Assembly: GCA_027257055.1 (NCBI GenBank)
Contig: JAPVLO010000990.1
Location: forward strand, 424,946-488,945
DNA: 64,000 bases
Source of the DNA: Cephalopachus bancanus
Lineage: Eukaryota > Chordata > Mammalia > Primates > Tarsiidae
Direction: 5' to 3'
Below, piece after piece: positions 32,941 to 45,199 of this stretch. The first letter of the stretch is position 1; every line of letters starts with the position of its first letter. Under the pieces are notes generated by a model. The model was given only the letters and a program-made list of their open reading frames with translations, was not told the DNA's origin and made no database searches. The translations under genes and the position numbers were made by a program.

Positions 32941-33229
32941 ACCAGGCGTGGTGGCTCAAGTCTGTAATCCCAGCACTTTGGGAGGCAGAGGCGAGAGGAT
33001 TGCCTCAGTCCGCGGGTTCAAGACCAGCCTGGACAGCATGGTGAGACCTCGTCTCTACAGTAAGTAAAAAAATTAGCTGGGTGTGGTATCGCATGCCTTA
33101 GTTCTGGCTACTTGGAAGGCTGAGGTGGAAGGATCACCTGAGTGCAGCAGGTTGATGTTGGAGTGACCGTGAGCGTGCCACTGCACTCCAGCCTGGGTGA
33201 CAGAGTAAGGCTCCCACTCAAAAAAATAA
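32941..33229 (+). mobile_element. Alu, tarsier-type, inserted in an Alu tail
   Basis: Full-length dimer flanked by AGTCTA on both sides, within the tail of the preceding copy. Confidence 0.93.
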
Positions 33230-34860
33230 AAGTCTAAATTCAAACCTGGCCTTTCCCATCACTGTTGAGTCATATTCCTCAACAGCTTTTATATAACGGT
33301 CTGTAAGCTTGATTTTCATTGTTAAATGTTTATAGACATAGTATGCAGGCCTCTGTGTGTACTCCTGCCCTGGACTTCAACAAAGTGAAGGGCAACCCTG
33401 TCTGAGACGATCATCCGTTGGTCAGTCTGGTCTCCGTATCTTTGGGGAGGGGATCATCAGCGCAGAAAGCACACCTGGAAGGAACAAGCCAGAGGTGAGC
33501 CCGAGAAGCACCATTAAGGCAGACACAGCTTAAAGCCCCCGGCCCGTATCTTCCTGTCTCTGCAGGAGCCCTGAGTGTGCCTTAGAGTCTACGGAAGCAG
33601 GACCGCAACTTTGAGAGTCCGGCTGCACGTTGGAAGAGCGTCCCTGCGATCAATGTTTGGTGAGCCTCTTCCAGGAGCCAGGCTGTAGGAATGCCGGCTA
33701 CAGCAGCGACCGCCATGGCAGCTCCTAGGGGAAGGGACGAAATCACCAAGCATCATCAACGTCCACAGTCAAGTTCATGTTTGAACTACAGTTGGAAGAG
33801 TGCTGTGTGAGGTTACTGCGGGTTGACCAGACAGATGCCACCACAGGCAGGAGGGCCCCGTGGAGAGAGACGGCAGATGTGAAGATCCCAGGCCCATCTC
33901 CACAGGAAACCCCCTTTGCTGGGAGAACGGAAATCAGGAGCCTTGGGAATTGTCTCAGACCTGCCCCTTTTCCTGCTACAAATAGTGATCTCCATCTACC
34001 TTTCCATGCAGGGACAGACAGACTCGGGTCACAGCACAGTGGCTGTGACAGGGACCCGACTTGCTCTTTGGGCTTGTCCCCAGCCTGCAACCCAGTCCCC
34101 ACCCCTGGGATTCCCAGGTGCAGCCCCCTCACCCCCTAAGGTCCCCCTGCAGCCCCTAACACCATCCCTTCTTTTCTGGTGTTTTCTGGAAATAACAGGT
34201 AACAGCTGAGACCAGTCACGCACGCCCAGTAACCTGCAGTCTCTGGTTCCCGAGGCCTAAGAGTCGCTCCTCTGAAGCTGTGTGACAAATTCAGGGCACA
34301 AGCCCATCTGAGCATTCTTTGAGGGAGGGAGTCCCTAATTTTCATGCATCTCCCTGCAAAAGCTCTCAGTGATGCCTGGTTTCTTGTGGGTGAATCCTTT
34401 TCTGGTGTATATATGTCCAAATGCCATTTTCTGTGGGGGAAAAATCTCCTTTTGCTGGCTTTTAAAAGTGTATTATAAGACATTTTATGGCTTTGAAGAA
34501 ATAAGCAAGTTTAGGAAAGCAAAGAGATAGATGGAAAGAGAGAAAAAGAGTGCGTGCGTGCAATCGCGAGTGAGCTAGAGAGAAAAATATCACTACTTAA
34601 GAGATGTTTCGCCAACACCCCAAACAAATTCCAGACCCTGTATTACAATGTCTCATGGCATCTGATATTTTTCCTTCAGAGCATTTTGTGGATTTGTAAT
34701 TATATATTTACTTATAAGGTAATTCATTTTCTGTCTGAGGTTGGGGACTGTGCCTGTTTTATTTTCAAGTGCATATCTACTGTCTACCGCGGTATAGGCA
34801 CTCAGTACATATCTATTACATGAGGTCATGAATTCTTTAAGGGGGGGGTTCAAAATCAAG
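33230..34860. other. Unique sequence with a possible MIR scrap
   Basis: 33235-33300 (AATTCAAACCTGGCC, then GTTGAGTCATATTCCTCAAC) may be MIR. The rest shows no repeat. Overlapping frames of 120 aa (+) and 129 aa (-) at 33743-34139 match nothing I know; competing strands argue against a real exon. Confidence 0.35.
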
Positions 34861-34863
34861 GTT

Positions 34864-35443
<580 letters not shown>

Positions 35444-35809
35444 AACAAAACAAAACCCCGAGGTTTTAAGAATTTGCAGAGGGGTAAGACCAGCTTCCGT
35501 GTGCTCTCAAACCAAATCCAAATATTGATTGGGATTCTGCCCCAACAGAGAAAATCCGACAGGGTATTGTCCTGAGCCCTAACTATGTACCCAAACTTCT
35601 CCCACCCCTTCCCTAGCTGTCCCAGTCACGCTAGCTGTGTAACAAATCTTCCCAAGACTTTGTGGTAGATATAAAATCATTATGTCCACAGACACTGCAG
35701 ATCAGAAATTCAGACGGGGACAGCATGAACAGCTTTTCTCTCTGCGACATCTGGGGCCTCAGCTGGAAGACTTGGAGGCTGGGGTCTGAAAGATAATGGT
35801 TATCAGGAG

Positions 35810-36111
35810 CTGGGAACAGTGGCTCACGCCTGTAATCCCAGCATTTTGGGAGGCCTAAGTGAGAAGATTGCTTGAGCCCAGGAGTTTGAGGCAGGCTGGA
35901 CAACATAAGTGAGACTCCTCTCTACAAAAAATAAAAAAATAAGCCAGGCATGGTGGCATGCGCATGTAGTTCTAGGTACTGGAGAGGCTGAGGCGGAAGG
36001 ATCACCTGACTGACCCAGGAGGTCGAGACTACGGTAAGCCGTGATTATGCCGCTGCACTCCAGCCTGGGTCATAGAGCAAGATTCTGACTTATAAAAAAA
36101 TAAAAATAATA
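35810..36111 (+). mobile_element. Alu dimer, old
   Basis: Sense dimer, old type (CTACAAAAAATAAAAAAATAAG linker). Confidence 0.92.
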
Positions 36112-36115
36112 GTCA

Positions 36116-36388
36116 GGCCTGGCTTGGTGTCTCAGCCTGTAATCCCAGAACTTTGGGAGGCTGAGATGAGTAGATTGCCTGAGCCCGTGGGTTCGAGACC
36201 AGCCCAGGCAACTTGGTGAGACCTCATCTCTACAATAAATAAAAAATTAGCCAGGCATGGTAGTGCACACCTGTAGTTCCGACTACTTGGAAGACTGAGG
36301 CAGAAGGATCATCAGAGCCCAGCAGGTCGACGTGAGTGTCCCACTGTACTTCAGCCTGGGAGACAGAGTGAGACTCCAACTCAAAATA
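36116..36388 (+). mobile_element. Alu, tarsier-type
   Basis: Full-length except for a small right-arm deletion (GGTCGACGTGAGTGTCCC). Target duplication AATAATAGTCA at the tail of the previous Alu. CTCAGCCTG head. Confidence 0.94.
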
Positions 36389-36689
36389 ATAATAATAATA
36401 GTCATCAGCTGGAACCTCAGTTTCTTGCCCCACAGACTCCCCACTTCTCCATGTGAACTGTCCACGGGGCTGGTGTGGGCTTGCTCATAGCACGGTGGCT
36501 GAGTTCTAAGGAAGAGTTTCCCAAGAGCAAGAGGGAGCCAAGCAGAAGCCGCATCACCTCTTGTCACCCAGCCTCAGAAGTCACAGAGCAACATGTCTGC
36601 TCCATTCTATTCATCTAGGCAACTACAAAGTCCCACCCAGGATGGAGGAGAGGGATTCAGACTTCACCTGTTGATGGGAGAACGTCATG

Positions 36690-37190
36690 CTTCTAGAAGA
36701 ACACATGGGACCAGAAGTGTGGTGGCCATGTTGGGAGAATAAGATCTGCCACATGCCCATACCTGCTCTTCCTCTGTGCTGCACAATCTGTGTGTTTCCT
36801 GGCATCCACTGGGTTCAACAACTGAAGGCATGAGGAGGAGTCCAGAGAACAGGAGGAAGGGGAAAAGTCAGGGAATTTCTTCTCTTTGCTTTCTGTTTCA
36901 GCAGCTGAGCTCATCTGGGGCCCCAGACCCCAGTGGACAGGCTCACGGCAAGTCCAGCTTCTGCCTGCTGACCCCAGCTGCTGGGGCCTCATGACCTGGC
37001 TTTGCCCAACATCTCTGCCTCTAGGGTGGCAGAAGTTTGCTGTAGTTGCTCATCTCTGGGCTCTCTCACCTTGTCCTGATTGGCTTCTCGGTTTTTCCAT
37101 CACATGTGTAAATAATTTTGTGCATTAAATTCTATCTGTTCAAAATACCTGGAGTAATTTCTGTTTTCTTGACTGGACTCTGACCAACAT
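36690..37190 (+). mobile_element. Ancient LTR/L1-like repeat
   Basis: Third copy of the family seen at 1-890 and 9591-10700: GTGCATTAAATTCTATCTGTTC, then AGTAATTTCTGTTTTCTTGAC. Overlapping frames at 36693-37128 are not genes. Confidence 0.5.
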
Positions 37191-37194
37191 ATCT

Positions 37195-37320
37195 AGCAAG
37201 GATCAGCGAGTGCCTGCAGGAGAGCAGAGAAAATCATGGAATTTGTATCAGAAACCCTAGGATTAAGCCTTGGCCCCATCTATCACCCAGTTTGATTCAC
37301 TTTGAAAAATGTGTCTTTCA
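37195..37320 (+). mobile_element. MIR-like fragment
   Basis: Weak sense MIR similarity (AAACCCTAGGATTAAGCC, then ATCACCCAGTTTGATTCAC). Confidence 0.4.
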
Positions 37321-37619
37321 CCAGGCAGCGTGGCTCATGCCCGTAATCCCAGCACTTTGAGTGGCGGAGGTGAGAGGATTACCTAAGATCAGGGGTTCGA
37401 GACCAGCAACATGGCGAGACCTTGCCTCTACAATAAATCAAAAAAAGTAGCCGGGTGTGGTGGCATACGCCTATAGTTCCAGCTACTTGGAAGGCTGAGG
37501 CAGAAGGATGACCTGAGCCCAGCAGGTCGAGGCTGCGGTGGCAGTGAGTGTGACACTGCACTTCAGCCTGGGCGACAGAGCAAGACTACGACTCAAAAAA
37601 TAAAAATAAAAATAAAAAT
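37321..37619 (+). mobile_element. Alu, tarsier-type
   Basis: Full-length dimer; the flanks AAAAATGTGTCTTTC and AAAAATATGTCTTTC are its target duplication with one change. Tail is (AAAAT)n. Confidence 0.94.
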
Positions 37620-37808
37620 AAAAATATGTCTTTCTCCTTGGTTCTAAGCAGCAAAATTAAATAAGAGTCTTTGGGGCCCATATACTCATAGCTAAAATAG
37701 TTGATTTCCTATCAGACATACGGAGTTATTGTCCCCTTTGATAGTTCTTCACTATCTTGACTGTACTTTGGCCCCACAGCCAGGAATTAGAGTCAAGAAT
37801 GTTAGCCA

Positions 37809-38103
37809 TAGCCGGGCTTGGTGGCTCAGCCAGTAATCCCGTGACTTGGGAGGCTGAGATGAGTGGATTGCTTGAGCCCGCGGGTTCGAGAACCGCCTGG
37901 GCAACGTGGCGAGACCTCATCTCTACAATAAATAAATAAAAAATCAGCCAGGTATAGTAGCGCATGCCTGTAATTCCGGCTCCTCGGAAGGCTGAGGCGG
38001 AAGGATCGCCGGAACCCAGCAGGTCAAGGCTGCGGTGGCCGGGAGCGGCCACTGCACTCCAGTCTGGGCGACAGAGTGAGACTCCAACTCAAAAAAAAAA
38101 AAA
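37809..38103 (+). mobile_element. Alu, young tarsier-type
   Basis: Full-length, perfect 14-bp target duplication AAGAATGTTAGCCA. T-arm nearly intact (GCGGGTTCGAGAACCGC). Confidence 0.95.
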
Positions 38104-38107
38104 AAGA

Positions 38108-38640
38108 ATGTTAGCCAGACAATGCTGCAACAGCCTACCTCCAAGGTGGTCTCTGTGATCCCCACCTCCTGTTATTCATGACTTTGTATCTCCCTTCCCT
38201 GACTAATAGATGTTGTGAGAACGACAGAGTGTGACTTCTGAGGTTGAATTATCAAAGACTTTGTGGCTTCTGCTTTGTTGTCTCATGGGTCAATTTATCT
38301 AGGGGAAGCCAGCGGCCATATTGTGTGGCTGCTCAAGTAGCTCTATGGAGAGGTCCATATGGTGAGGAACTGGGACCTCCTGCCAACAGCTGTGCAAGTG
38401 AACCAACCATCTTGGAAGTGAATCCTCTGGCCTCAGTCAAGCCTTCAGATAACTGCAGCCCCAGTCAACATCCGGACTGCAATGTCATGAGAGACCCTGA
38501 GCCAGAACCACCCAGCTAAGCTGCTCCTGAATACTTGACTCATAGAAACCGTGAGGTAATAAGTATTTGTTGTTGTTTTAAACCATTAAGTTTTGGTGTA
38601 ATGTGTCATACAGCAATAAATAACAAATACACTATGGTAA
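38108..38640 (+). mobile_element. MLT1-type MaLR LTR
   Basis: Nearly full-length sense LTR: TGAGGAACTGGGACCTCCTG, TCAAGCCTTCAGATAACTGC, TGAGAGACCCTGAGCCAGAA, AAACCATTAAGTTTTGGTGT. Confidence 0.8.
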
Positions 38641-38912
38641 CATTACAATCAGCTCCAGAGACAGAAGCTCTGCTGTTTGACTTCTGGAAGGTGAACAGTC
38701 CCACATCTTTAAGTGTATTCCAGGCAGATGAAGGAACTAAACACTAGAAACATGTAAAAGAACTAGAAGAAAATGCAAAATAAATTTTGACACTACTGGG
38801 GTGAGAAAAGCCTTCCTAGGCAAGCCATGAAATCCAGAAGTCATGGGAAAGATCGACAGATTTAACTATATAAAAGTAAAACCTTAAGCCAGGTGTGGTG
38901 GTGTGCATTTCT

Positions 38913-39510
38913 TTTTTCTTTTCTTATCTTTTTTGGAGTTGGAGTCTCACTCTGTTGCCCAGGCTGGAATGCAGTGGCACACTCATAGCCACCACAGCCT
39001 CGGTCCACAGGACTCGGACAAGCCTTTCACCTCAGCCTTCCTAGTAGCTGCAACTACAGGCGCATGCCACCACACCCAGCTATTTCTTTTTTTGAGTTGG
39101 AGTCTCAATCTGTCGCCTAGGCTGGAGTGCAGTGGCACACTCACGGCCACCCCAGCGTCAACCTGCTGGGCTCTGGCGATCCTGCCGCCTCAGTCTTCCA
39201 AGTAGCTGGAACTACTGGTGCATGCTACCATGCCAGGCTAATTTTTGATTTATTATAGAGACAAGTTCTTGCCAAGTTGCCCAGGCTGGTCTTGAAGCCA
39301 CAGGCTCAGACAATCTACTTGCGCCGGCCTCCCAAAGTGTAGGGATTACAGGCTGAGCCACCAAACCCAGCCTATTTTTTTTTATTTATTGCAGAGACGA
39401 GGTTTTGCCAAGCTGCCTGGGCTGACCTTGAATCCCTGGAGTCAGGCAATCCTCTCACCTCTGCCTCTCAAAGTGCTGGGATTACAGGCATGAGCCACTG
39501 CACCTGGCAT
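38913..39510 (-). mobile_element. Alu, tarsier-type, split by another Alu
   Basis: Antisense dimer inserted in the FLAM; right arm at 38913-39085, left arm at 39372-39508. Confidence 0.92.
39086..39371 (-). mobile_element. Alu, tarsier-type, innermost of nest
   Basis: Full-length antisense dimer, flanked by CTATTT (39080-39085 and 39372-39377), inserted at the linker of the outer Alu. Confidence 0.93.
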
Positions 39511-39765
39511 TATGCATCTCTGATATCAGAAACTCAGAAGACTGAGGCTAGAGGATCACTTGAGCCCAAGAATTTGAGGCCAGCCCAGGCAACATAGTGA
39601 GACCCTGTCTCTAAGATAAATAAACAAGCAAATAAATAAATAAATAATTTAAAAGCTTGTGTATGAAGAAATACAGCATAAACAACGTCTATGAGAAGTG
39701 ACAGACTGGGAGAAGCCGCACAGAGAAGATGAAGACAAACACCACCATGTATAGGGAGCAGGTTT

Positions 39766-40084
39766 CTTTTGCTTTTGATTTTGTTTTGTTTTTTGGGGTT
39801 TTTTTGAGTTGGAGTCTCACTCTGTCACCCAGGCTGGAGTGCAGTGGCACATTCACGGCCACCCCAGAGTTGACTTGCTAGGTTCAGGCGATCCTTCTGC
39901 CTCTGCCTTCCAAGCAGCTGGAACCACAGGCATGTTCCACCACACCTGGTTAATTTTTTGATTTATTGTAGAGACGAGGGCTTGCCATGTTGCCCAAGCT
40001 GGTCTCGAACTGTGAACTCATTCAATCCTCTTGCCTCCAACTCCCAAAGTGCTGGGATTACAGGCGTGAGCTACTACGCCCGGC
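39766..40084 (-). mobile_element. Alu, tarsier-type
   Basis: Full-length antisense dimer, perfect 13-bp target duplication AGGGAGCAGGTTT (39753-39765 and 40085-40097). Confidence 0.95.
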
Positions 40085-40531
40085 AGGGAGCAGGTTTTAT
40101 TGGGGAGTTTTTCAAGTAGGTGCTCAGTGACATGAGGCACAGGGACTGTTCTTGCATCAGCCTACTGTGATCCAGGGGAGGGAACCTGCATCTCCCCACC
40201 CTGTTCACTACCTTTTGATTGTGTAAGTTTGGAGTGGCTTCACATACAGGGAGTAAACAGTTAAGACTTAGGGGTAAGCAGGCTCAAGAAAGGGGAGCCC
40301 TCGGCCCAGTGCAACCTTGGGTTCATTCACAGCCACTCCAGTTAGGGGGAAGGAAGGGCCCTCAGCCCAAGTAGGCAACATGAGAAGGGTTTCTGGAGTC
40401 ATCACTGGACCACTCTGCTTGTAACTCCACAAAATGTTTGCAACATACATCACAGACTAAACATTAACATCTCCAATAAACAAAGCATTTCTATAAATTA
40501 ATCTGAAAAAAAAAAACTCAATAAGAAATAA

Positions 40532-40815
40532 ACTAGGCCAGGCTCAGCCTGTAATCCCAGCACTTTGGAAGACCCAGACAAGTGGATTGCCTGAGACTGC
40601 GGGTTTGAGACTAGCCTGGGCAACTTGGTGAGACCTCGTCTCTACAATAAAATAAAAAACTAGCTGGGCTCAGTAGCGCACACCTGTAGTTCCAGCTGCT
40701 TGGAAGGCTGAGGCGGAAGGATCGCCGGAGCCCAGCAAGTCGACACTGGGTGGCCGTGAGTGTGCCACTGCACTCCAACCCGGTGATGGACTGAGGCTCC
40801 AACTCAAAAAAAAAA
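40532..40815 (+). mobile_element. Alu, tarsier-type, 5' internal deletion
   Basis: Sense dimer whose head reads GGCCAGGCTCAGCCTG, missing the GGTGG of the A-box region. Confidence 0.92.
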
Positions 40816-41114
40816 GGCCCATTAACATATGAAAAGGCAGTCAATTTCATTCACTGCTAAGAGTAAAGTAAAATTAAAGCCCAAATGAAATACCATTCTT
40901 AACTTGTTTGATTGGTAGAAAAATTTAAACAATTAACAATAACCAGTGTTGGCAAAAGAATAAATGGTTCAGCATTTTGTAAAAGCAGTTCGTCAATCTC
41001 TCTCACAACTATAAGTGCATAAATTCTCTGTGCACAATAGTCCCTACAGAAATCAAAATTTCAGAAATATACAAAAGTTCAGGGAGACATGAACTCATTT
41101 ATTAAAAAAAAATT

Positions 41115-41206
41115 TCTTACATACTGTTCCAGGTGCTGGGATTGTAGCAGTGAAAAAACAAGACCCTGCTAACACCCTAGTGGGAGACAGTTTAAAACCT
41201 ATGGCA
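41115..41206 (-). mobile_element. L2 fragment
   Basis: TACTGTTCCAGGTGCTGGGA, then CCTAGTGGGAGACAG: antisense L2 3' region. Confidence 0.6.
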
Positions 41207-41507
41207 GACCAGGCATGGTGGCTCAAGTCTGTAATCCCAGCACTTTGGGAGGCCAAGGCAAGAGGATTACCTGACTCCACGGGCTCAAGACCAGCCTGGG
41301 CAACATTGCGAGACCTCGTCTCTACAACAAATCAAGAAAATTACCTGGATGTGGTAGCGCGCACCTATAGTTCTGGTTACTTGGAAGACTGAGGCAGAAG
41401 GATCACCAGAGTCTAGCAGGTGGATGCTGGGGTGGCCGTGAGCATGTCACTGCACTCCAGCCTGGGCGACAGAGTGATACTCCAACTCAAAACAAAACAA
41501 AACAAAA
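41207..41507 (+). mobile_element. Alu, tarsier-type
   Basis: Full-length dimer with target duplication AAACCTATGGCA (41195-41206 and 41508-41519) inside the L2 fragment. Confidence 0.95.
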
Positions 41508-41519
41508 AAACCTATGGCA

Positions 41520-42250
41520 AAACGAAGTGCCATTACACTCACCAAAGATGCCACAATAAAAAGACTGAAAAATGTCAAGTGTTGATAAGAATATGGAGAA
41601 ACTGGAACGCTCATACTTTACTGGTGGGTATGTAAAACAATTTGCCAGTTTCCTATAAAGTTAAATATACAATTATCATTTAACCCAGTAATAGCACTCT
41701 CAGATATTTACCCAAATGAAACAAAAACGTATGTCCACAAAATCTTGTACATGAACATTCAAAGCAATTATATTCATAATAGTCCCAAACTATAAACAAT
41801 CCAAATGTCCATCAATGGGAGAATGAATAGACAAATTGTGATATGTTCATGCAATGGTATACCACTCGGCAATGAAAAGAAATTAACTATAGACACACAC
41901 AACAACATGGATGAACCTCAAAAATATTATGTTAAAATAATATACAGTTACATAAGAGTGTATCCTATGGGGATTCCATCTATAGAAAACACCTGAAAAA
42001 ACAAAAAAGGATCTACAGTGGCAAAGTAAATCAGTGTTTGCCTGGGGCTGAGGATGGGAAGAGGGGGTTTGGCTGCAAAGGGGACACAAGGTAACTTTCT
42101 GGGGGTTTTGAAGATGTTCTCTTCTTTTATTATAGTGGCAGTTGCGTGGGTCAAAACTCATCAAACTATAGGTTTACACTAAAGGTGTATACTTAAAATA
42201 GGTACAGTTTATTACATGTAAATTACACATTGATGATTAAAAGAAAATGT
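41520..42250 (+). mobile_element. L1M 3' end
   Basis: Old L1 3' region: AAATGTCAAGTGTTGATAAG, ATGTCCATCAATGGGAGAAT, ACAACAACATGGATGAACCT, CAGTTTATTACATGTAAATT. No intact coding sequence; antisense frames 41883-42164 are shadows. Confidence 0.8.
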
Positions 42251-42254
42251 GTGG

Positions 42255-42595
42255 GTGGATTTTTGCCATGACGGCACAGTCCCGTCCATGAAACTTTTTG
42301 AAAACAACAGCATGGCACATGGGTTCTCCCCTCAGGGCCTGCAAATGGGGCACCAAGTACCATGCTGAAATGTGTGAGAGACACTAAGTTCCGTAGTCAC
42401 ACAGATGAGGATGCAAGAGGACACCTGTCAGGAAATGCACATGCTTGCTTGTTTTCTCCGGAAGCGCAGCAGATGTGAACTGAAACTGACAACTCTATGA
42501 TGTTAGGGATCCATTGCCCTAGAGCTGAATTTAAGGTTTTAAAAAGATATCTAATTATGTGTCATCCCAAGGCTCCTATGTCTAACCAAAGTTGC
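42255..42595. other. Unassigned sequence
   Basis: No recognised feature. Confidence 0.35.
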
Positions 42596-42599
42596 TACT

Positions 42600-43125
42600 G
42601 TCCTGATTACCTATTACTGCATGGTGCCCCAAACCTAGTGGCTTAGAACAACAATTTACTATTGTCTCTCAGAGTCTGTGAGTTGACTGGGGTCAGCTGG
42701 GGGATTTTCACCTCTAGCTCGCATGTGGTTGCAATCAAGTGTCAGCTGGGGCTGGAATCGTGAAGGCTTAACCAAACTGGATGTCCAAGATGGCGCACTC
42801 ACAAGGTTAGTAGTCAACTGTGGCTGTTGACTCGATTGCCTTATACGTGTCCTCTCCATGTAGATTTGGCTTCTCACAGCATGGTGGCTGGGTTCCAAGA
42901 AGGAATATTCAAGAGTAAGCATTCTAGTTAGGTTGATAGAAGCTGCAAGGCTTTCTGTGAACTCACCCTGAAAATTACACAGTTTAACTTCCAGCTCATT
43001 CTATCAGTTGAAACAGTCACAGAATCCACCCAGATTCAAGGGAGTGGAGACGTAGTCTCCTCTGCTTGATGGGGGAGTGGCAGATCACATGGCAGAAAAG
43101 TGTATGGGATATTGTTGCAGCCATC
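42600..43125 (-). mobile_element. MLT1-type MaLR LTR
   Basis: Antisense LTR: CTATTACTGCATGGTGCCCC, TAGTGGCTTAGAACAACAAT, AAGATGGCGCACTCACAAGG, CAGCATGGTGGCTGGGTTCC. Confidence 0.7.
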
Positions 43126-43129
43126 TTTT

Positions 43130-43642
43130 GAAAATACAACCCATCCCAAATCTATTATGAAACTTCTTTTTTCCTTGTTCTCCAATGTAGAATTTTAAAT
43201 TGGGCTCTGGCACCTTTAACTAAGGACAAAGCTCTAGGCAAGGCAGTATTACATTGGTGGTCAGCCTAGTTATATTTACACTGAGCCTTGTTTTATATAT
43301 ATATATACCAGTGGTAGTATGCAATACAAAAGTTAATGTCCCCATTACTTTTCCTCTGCTGCCCTTACAGTGCTTAATAGTTTCTCTCTTACTCTAGGAC
43401 TCCCCCCACCCCCAACCCCGCTATTAGCCCTCACTCCTCCCTCAGGATCAGCCTAATCCAAAAGATATTTCTCTGGGCCATGCCGACTCTACCTTCTCAG
43501 CAACCAACATATCAAATTCCACTCACTTTTTCCCCCCACATCAGATGGATAATGTGCCAATGTCATAACAAGATTTGAGGGAGGCCTATCTCACACAATA
43601 GCATGAAAATCCAATCATCACACTTACAAACCATAAAAAGAT
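43130..43642. other. Unassigned sequence
   Basis: No recognised feature; a short (TA)n run near 43295. Confidence 0.35.
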
Positions 43643-43651
43643 CTCCACTTA

Positions 43652-43939
43652 ATTTTTTTTTTGAGTCACAGTCTTACTCCATCACCCAGGCTGGAGTGCG
43701 GTGGCATGCTCACAGCCACCCCAGCATTGGCTCTGACAATCTTTCTGCCTCAGCTTTCCAGGTAGCCGGAACTACAGGCATGCACTACCACACCCAGCTA
43801 ATTTTTTCTCTTTGATATGTTGTGGAGACGAGGTCATACCAAGTTGCCCAGGCTGGCCTCAAACCCCTGGGCTCAGGCAATCCTCTTGCCTAGGCCTCCC
43901 AAAGTGCTGGAATTACAGGCTTGAGCCACGGCGCCCAGC
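43652..43939 (-). mobile_element. Alu, tarsier-type
   Basis: Antisense dimer with target duplication CTCCACTTA (43643-43651 and 43940-43948) and a small right-arm deletion. Confidence 0.94.
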
Positions 43940-43948
43940 CTCCACTTA

Positions 43949-44900
43949 CTGTTGTCCAGGCATTTACAATGTCTCATAGAGCTAGGCTGCAGTGCCCAAT
44001 TTCACCAATAGGTGGTAACTTAACATTTGACTTGGTCTTGTATTTTAGGGAGAGGGAATATGGGATGGGGCTGGGGAGAAAGTAGGGTAGCAGGGGAAGT
44101 ATCTAGCATACTCCTATGTTCCAGCTTGACATTTTCAAGTTTGCAATTGTAATTGTTCTAAAATACCCTTTTTATCAGGTTTTGAAGTTTGATAATACTG
44201 GCTTCCTTGCAAGGAAAGACACCTATAACAGCTGTACTGAATGTATTAGAGGAGGTCATGATAATATAAGATTTCATCCAATATACCAACTTGTTTTGGA
44301 GCCGGTCAACAAACCATAGTGAATAAGCCCTGCCAGGGGCACTCTTTCAGGCTCTCAAAGTGGGTCATGATAAAGAATCCATGAAGCTTCTACTTTCAAG
44401 GCACCGGCAAAACTGTTCATGTATAATCAAATACGGCAACTGCAAGGCTCAGGTGTGAGGCAACTGATGACCATGATTGCCCTAGCAGAGGGGACAAGGG
44501 GCGGGAGTTATGAGGGCAGGAGCAGAGAGAGGAAGCAAAGAGGAAGCTGGTTGTTGATGCCCATGGGATAGAGTTGGACAAAATGTCAGAGGAAAATGGG
44601 GGGGGAGTGCATAGAGTGTTGAAGGAAAAGACAGGCTTGAATGGAGGATGCAAACCCTAATTTTGAATTATAAGATGTTAGTACCAACAGGAATCCCAGA
44701 AACCATCCAGCCCAAAGCTAACGACCAGTAGGGACACCATCAGTCAACGGCGTGCCCGAACCAGAATGCACCGCCCTGACTTCCACATTAGAGTTTCCTC
44801 CAAGCGTTGAGAGAGAATGACGTGACACAGGCAAAGAAAACAGTTATTAGTCAAAATTTCCAAGAGGCAATAATCTCTCTTCTTCTTTTATCGAATCCAA
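43949..44900. other. Unassigned sequence
   Basis: No clear repeat. 44690-44720 (CCAGAAACCATCCAGCCC) weakly resembles an old DNA element or MIR relative. Confidence 0.35.
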
Positions 44901-44904
44901 CAGA

Positions 44905-45195
44905 GTTTGCCAACTCCCTGAGTGACTTTGGGGCGGTTGCTCCTCCTCTCTGAGCCTCATTTCCTAATAAAGCGCTTATTGTATGCTTTGTACTGTTTGG
45001 GGGGTTTTATATATGAACTCATTTAGTCCCCACTACAGTCCTTCAAAGTAGGTACAATGATCACTACCCCCATTTTACAGATGAGGAAACCCAAGCAGAG
45101 GTAAGAAACTTGTCCAAGGTCACATAGCTAGTAGGTGATGGAGTCAAGTTCAAACTGGGGCTATGTGACTTCAAGTCTGTGCTCCCAACCATTTC
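44905..45195. mobile_element. MIR fragments (sense then antisense)
   Basis: 44905-44965 has GAGTGACTTTGGGGCGG and CTCTGAGCCTCATTTCC (sense). 44985-45195 is antisense: CCCATTTTACAGATGAGGAA, GTCCAAGGTCACATAGCTAG. Confidence 0.75.
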
Positions 45196-45199
45196 TCAG

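Larger units (their letters stand above)
35617..36690 (-). mobile_element. MLT1-type MaLR LTR split by two Alus
   Basis: Antisense: GTGTAACAAATCTTCCCAAG, CAGATCAGAAATTCAGACGG, then after the Alus TGGGCTTGCTCATAGCACGG and TTCTAAGGAAGAGTTTCCCA. Confidence 0.6.
38888..39648 (+). mobile_element. FLAM (free left Alu monomer), split by Alus
   Basis: Monomer halves at 38888-38901 and 39511-39640: AGCCAGGTGTGGTGGTGTGC, then CAGAAGACTGAGGCTAGAGG and TAGTGAGACCCTGTCTCTA. No right arm; A-rich tail. The outer Alu duplication is TGTGCATTTCT / TATGCATCTCT. Confidence 0.75.
38655..41090 (+). mobile_element. L1M ORF2-region body in pieces
   Basis: Sense L1 segments at 38655-38886, 39650-39760, about 40440-40530 and 40816-41075, separated by Alus. 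Landmarks: GAGAAAAGCCTTCCTAGGCA, GTGACAGACTGGGAGAAGC, CATTAACATATGAAAAGGCA. Decayed; no intact frame. The segment 40097-40440 inside it is not recognised. Confidence 0.65.

Noticed and set aside
33743..34139. Overlapping 120- and 129-codon frames on opposite strands
   Set aside because: Both strands open over the same GC-rich segment is typical of chance; no recognisable family.
36116..36388. Alu T-arm region as a real tRNA gene
   Set aside because: The hairpin is within a full Alu left arm; there is no acceptor, D or anticodon arm around it. The same applies to the other young Alus.
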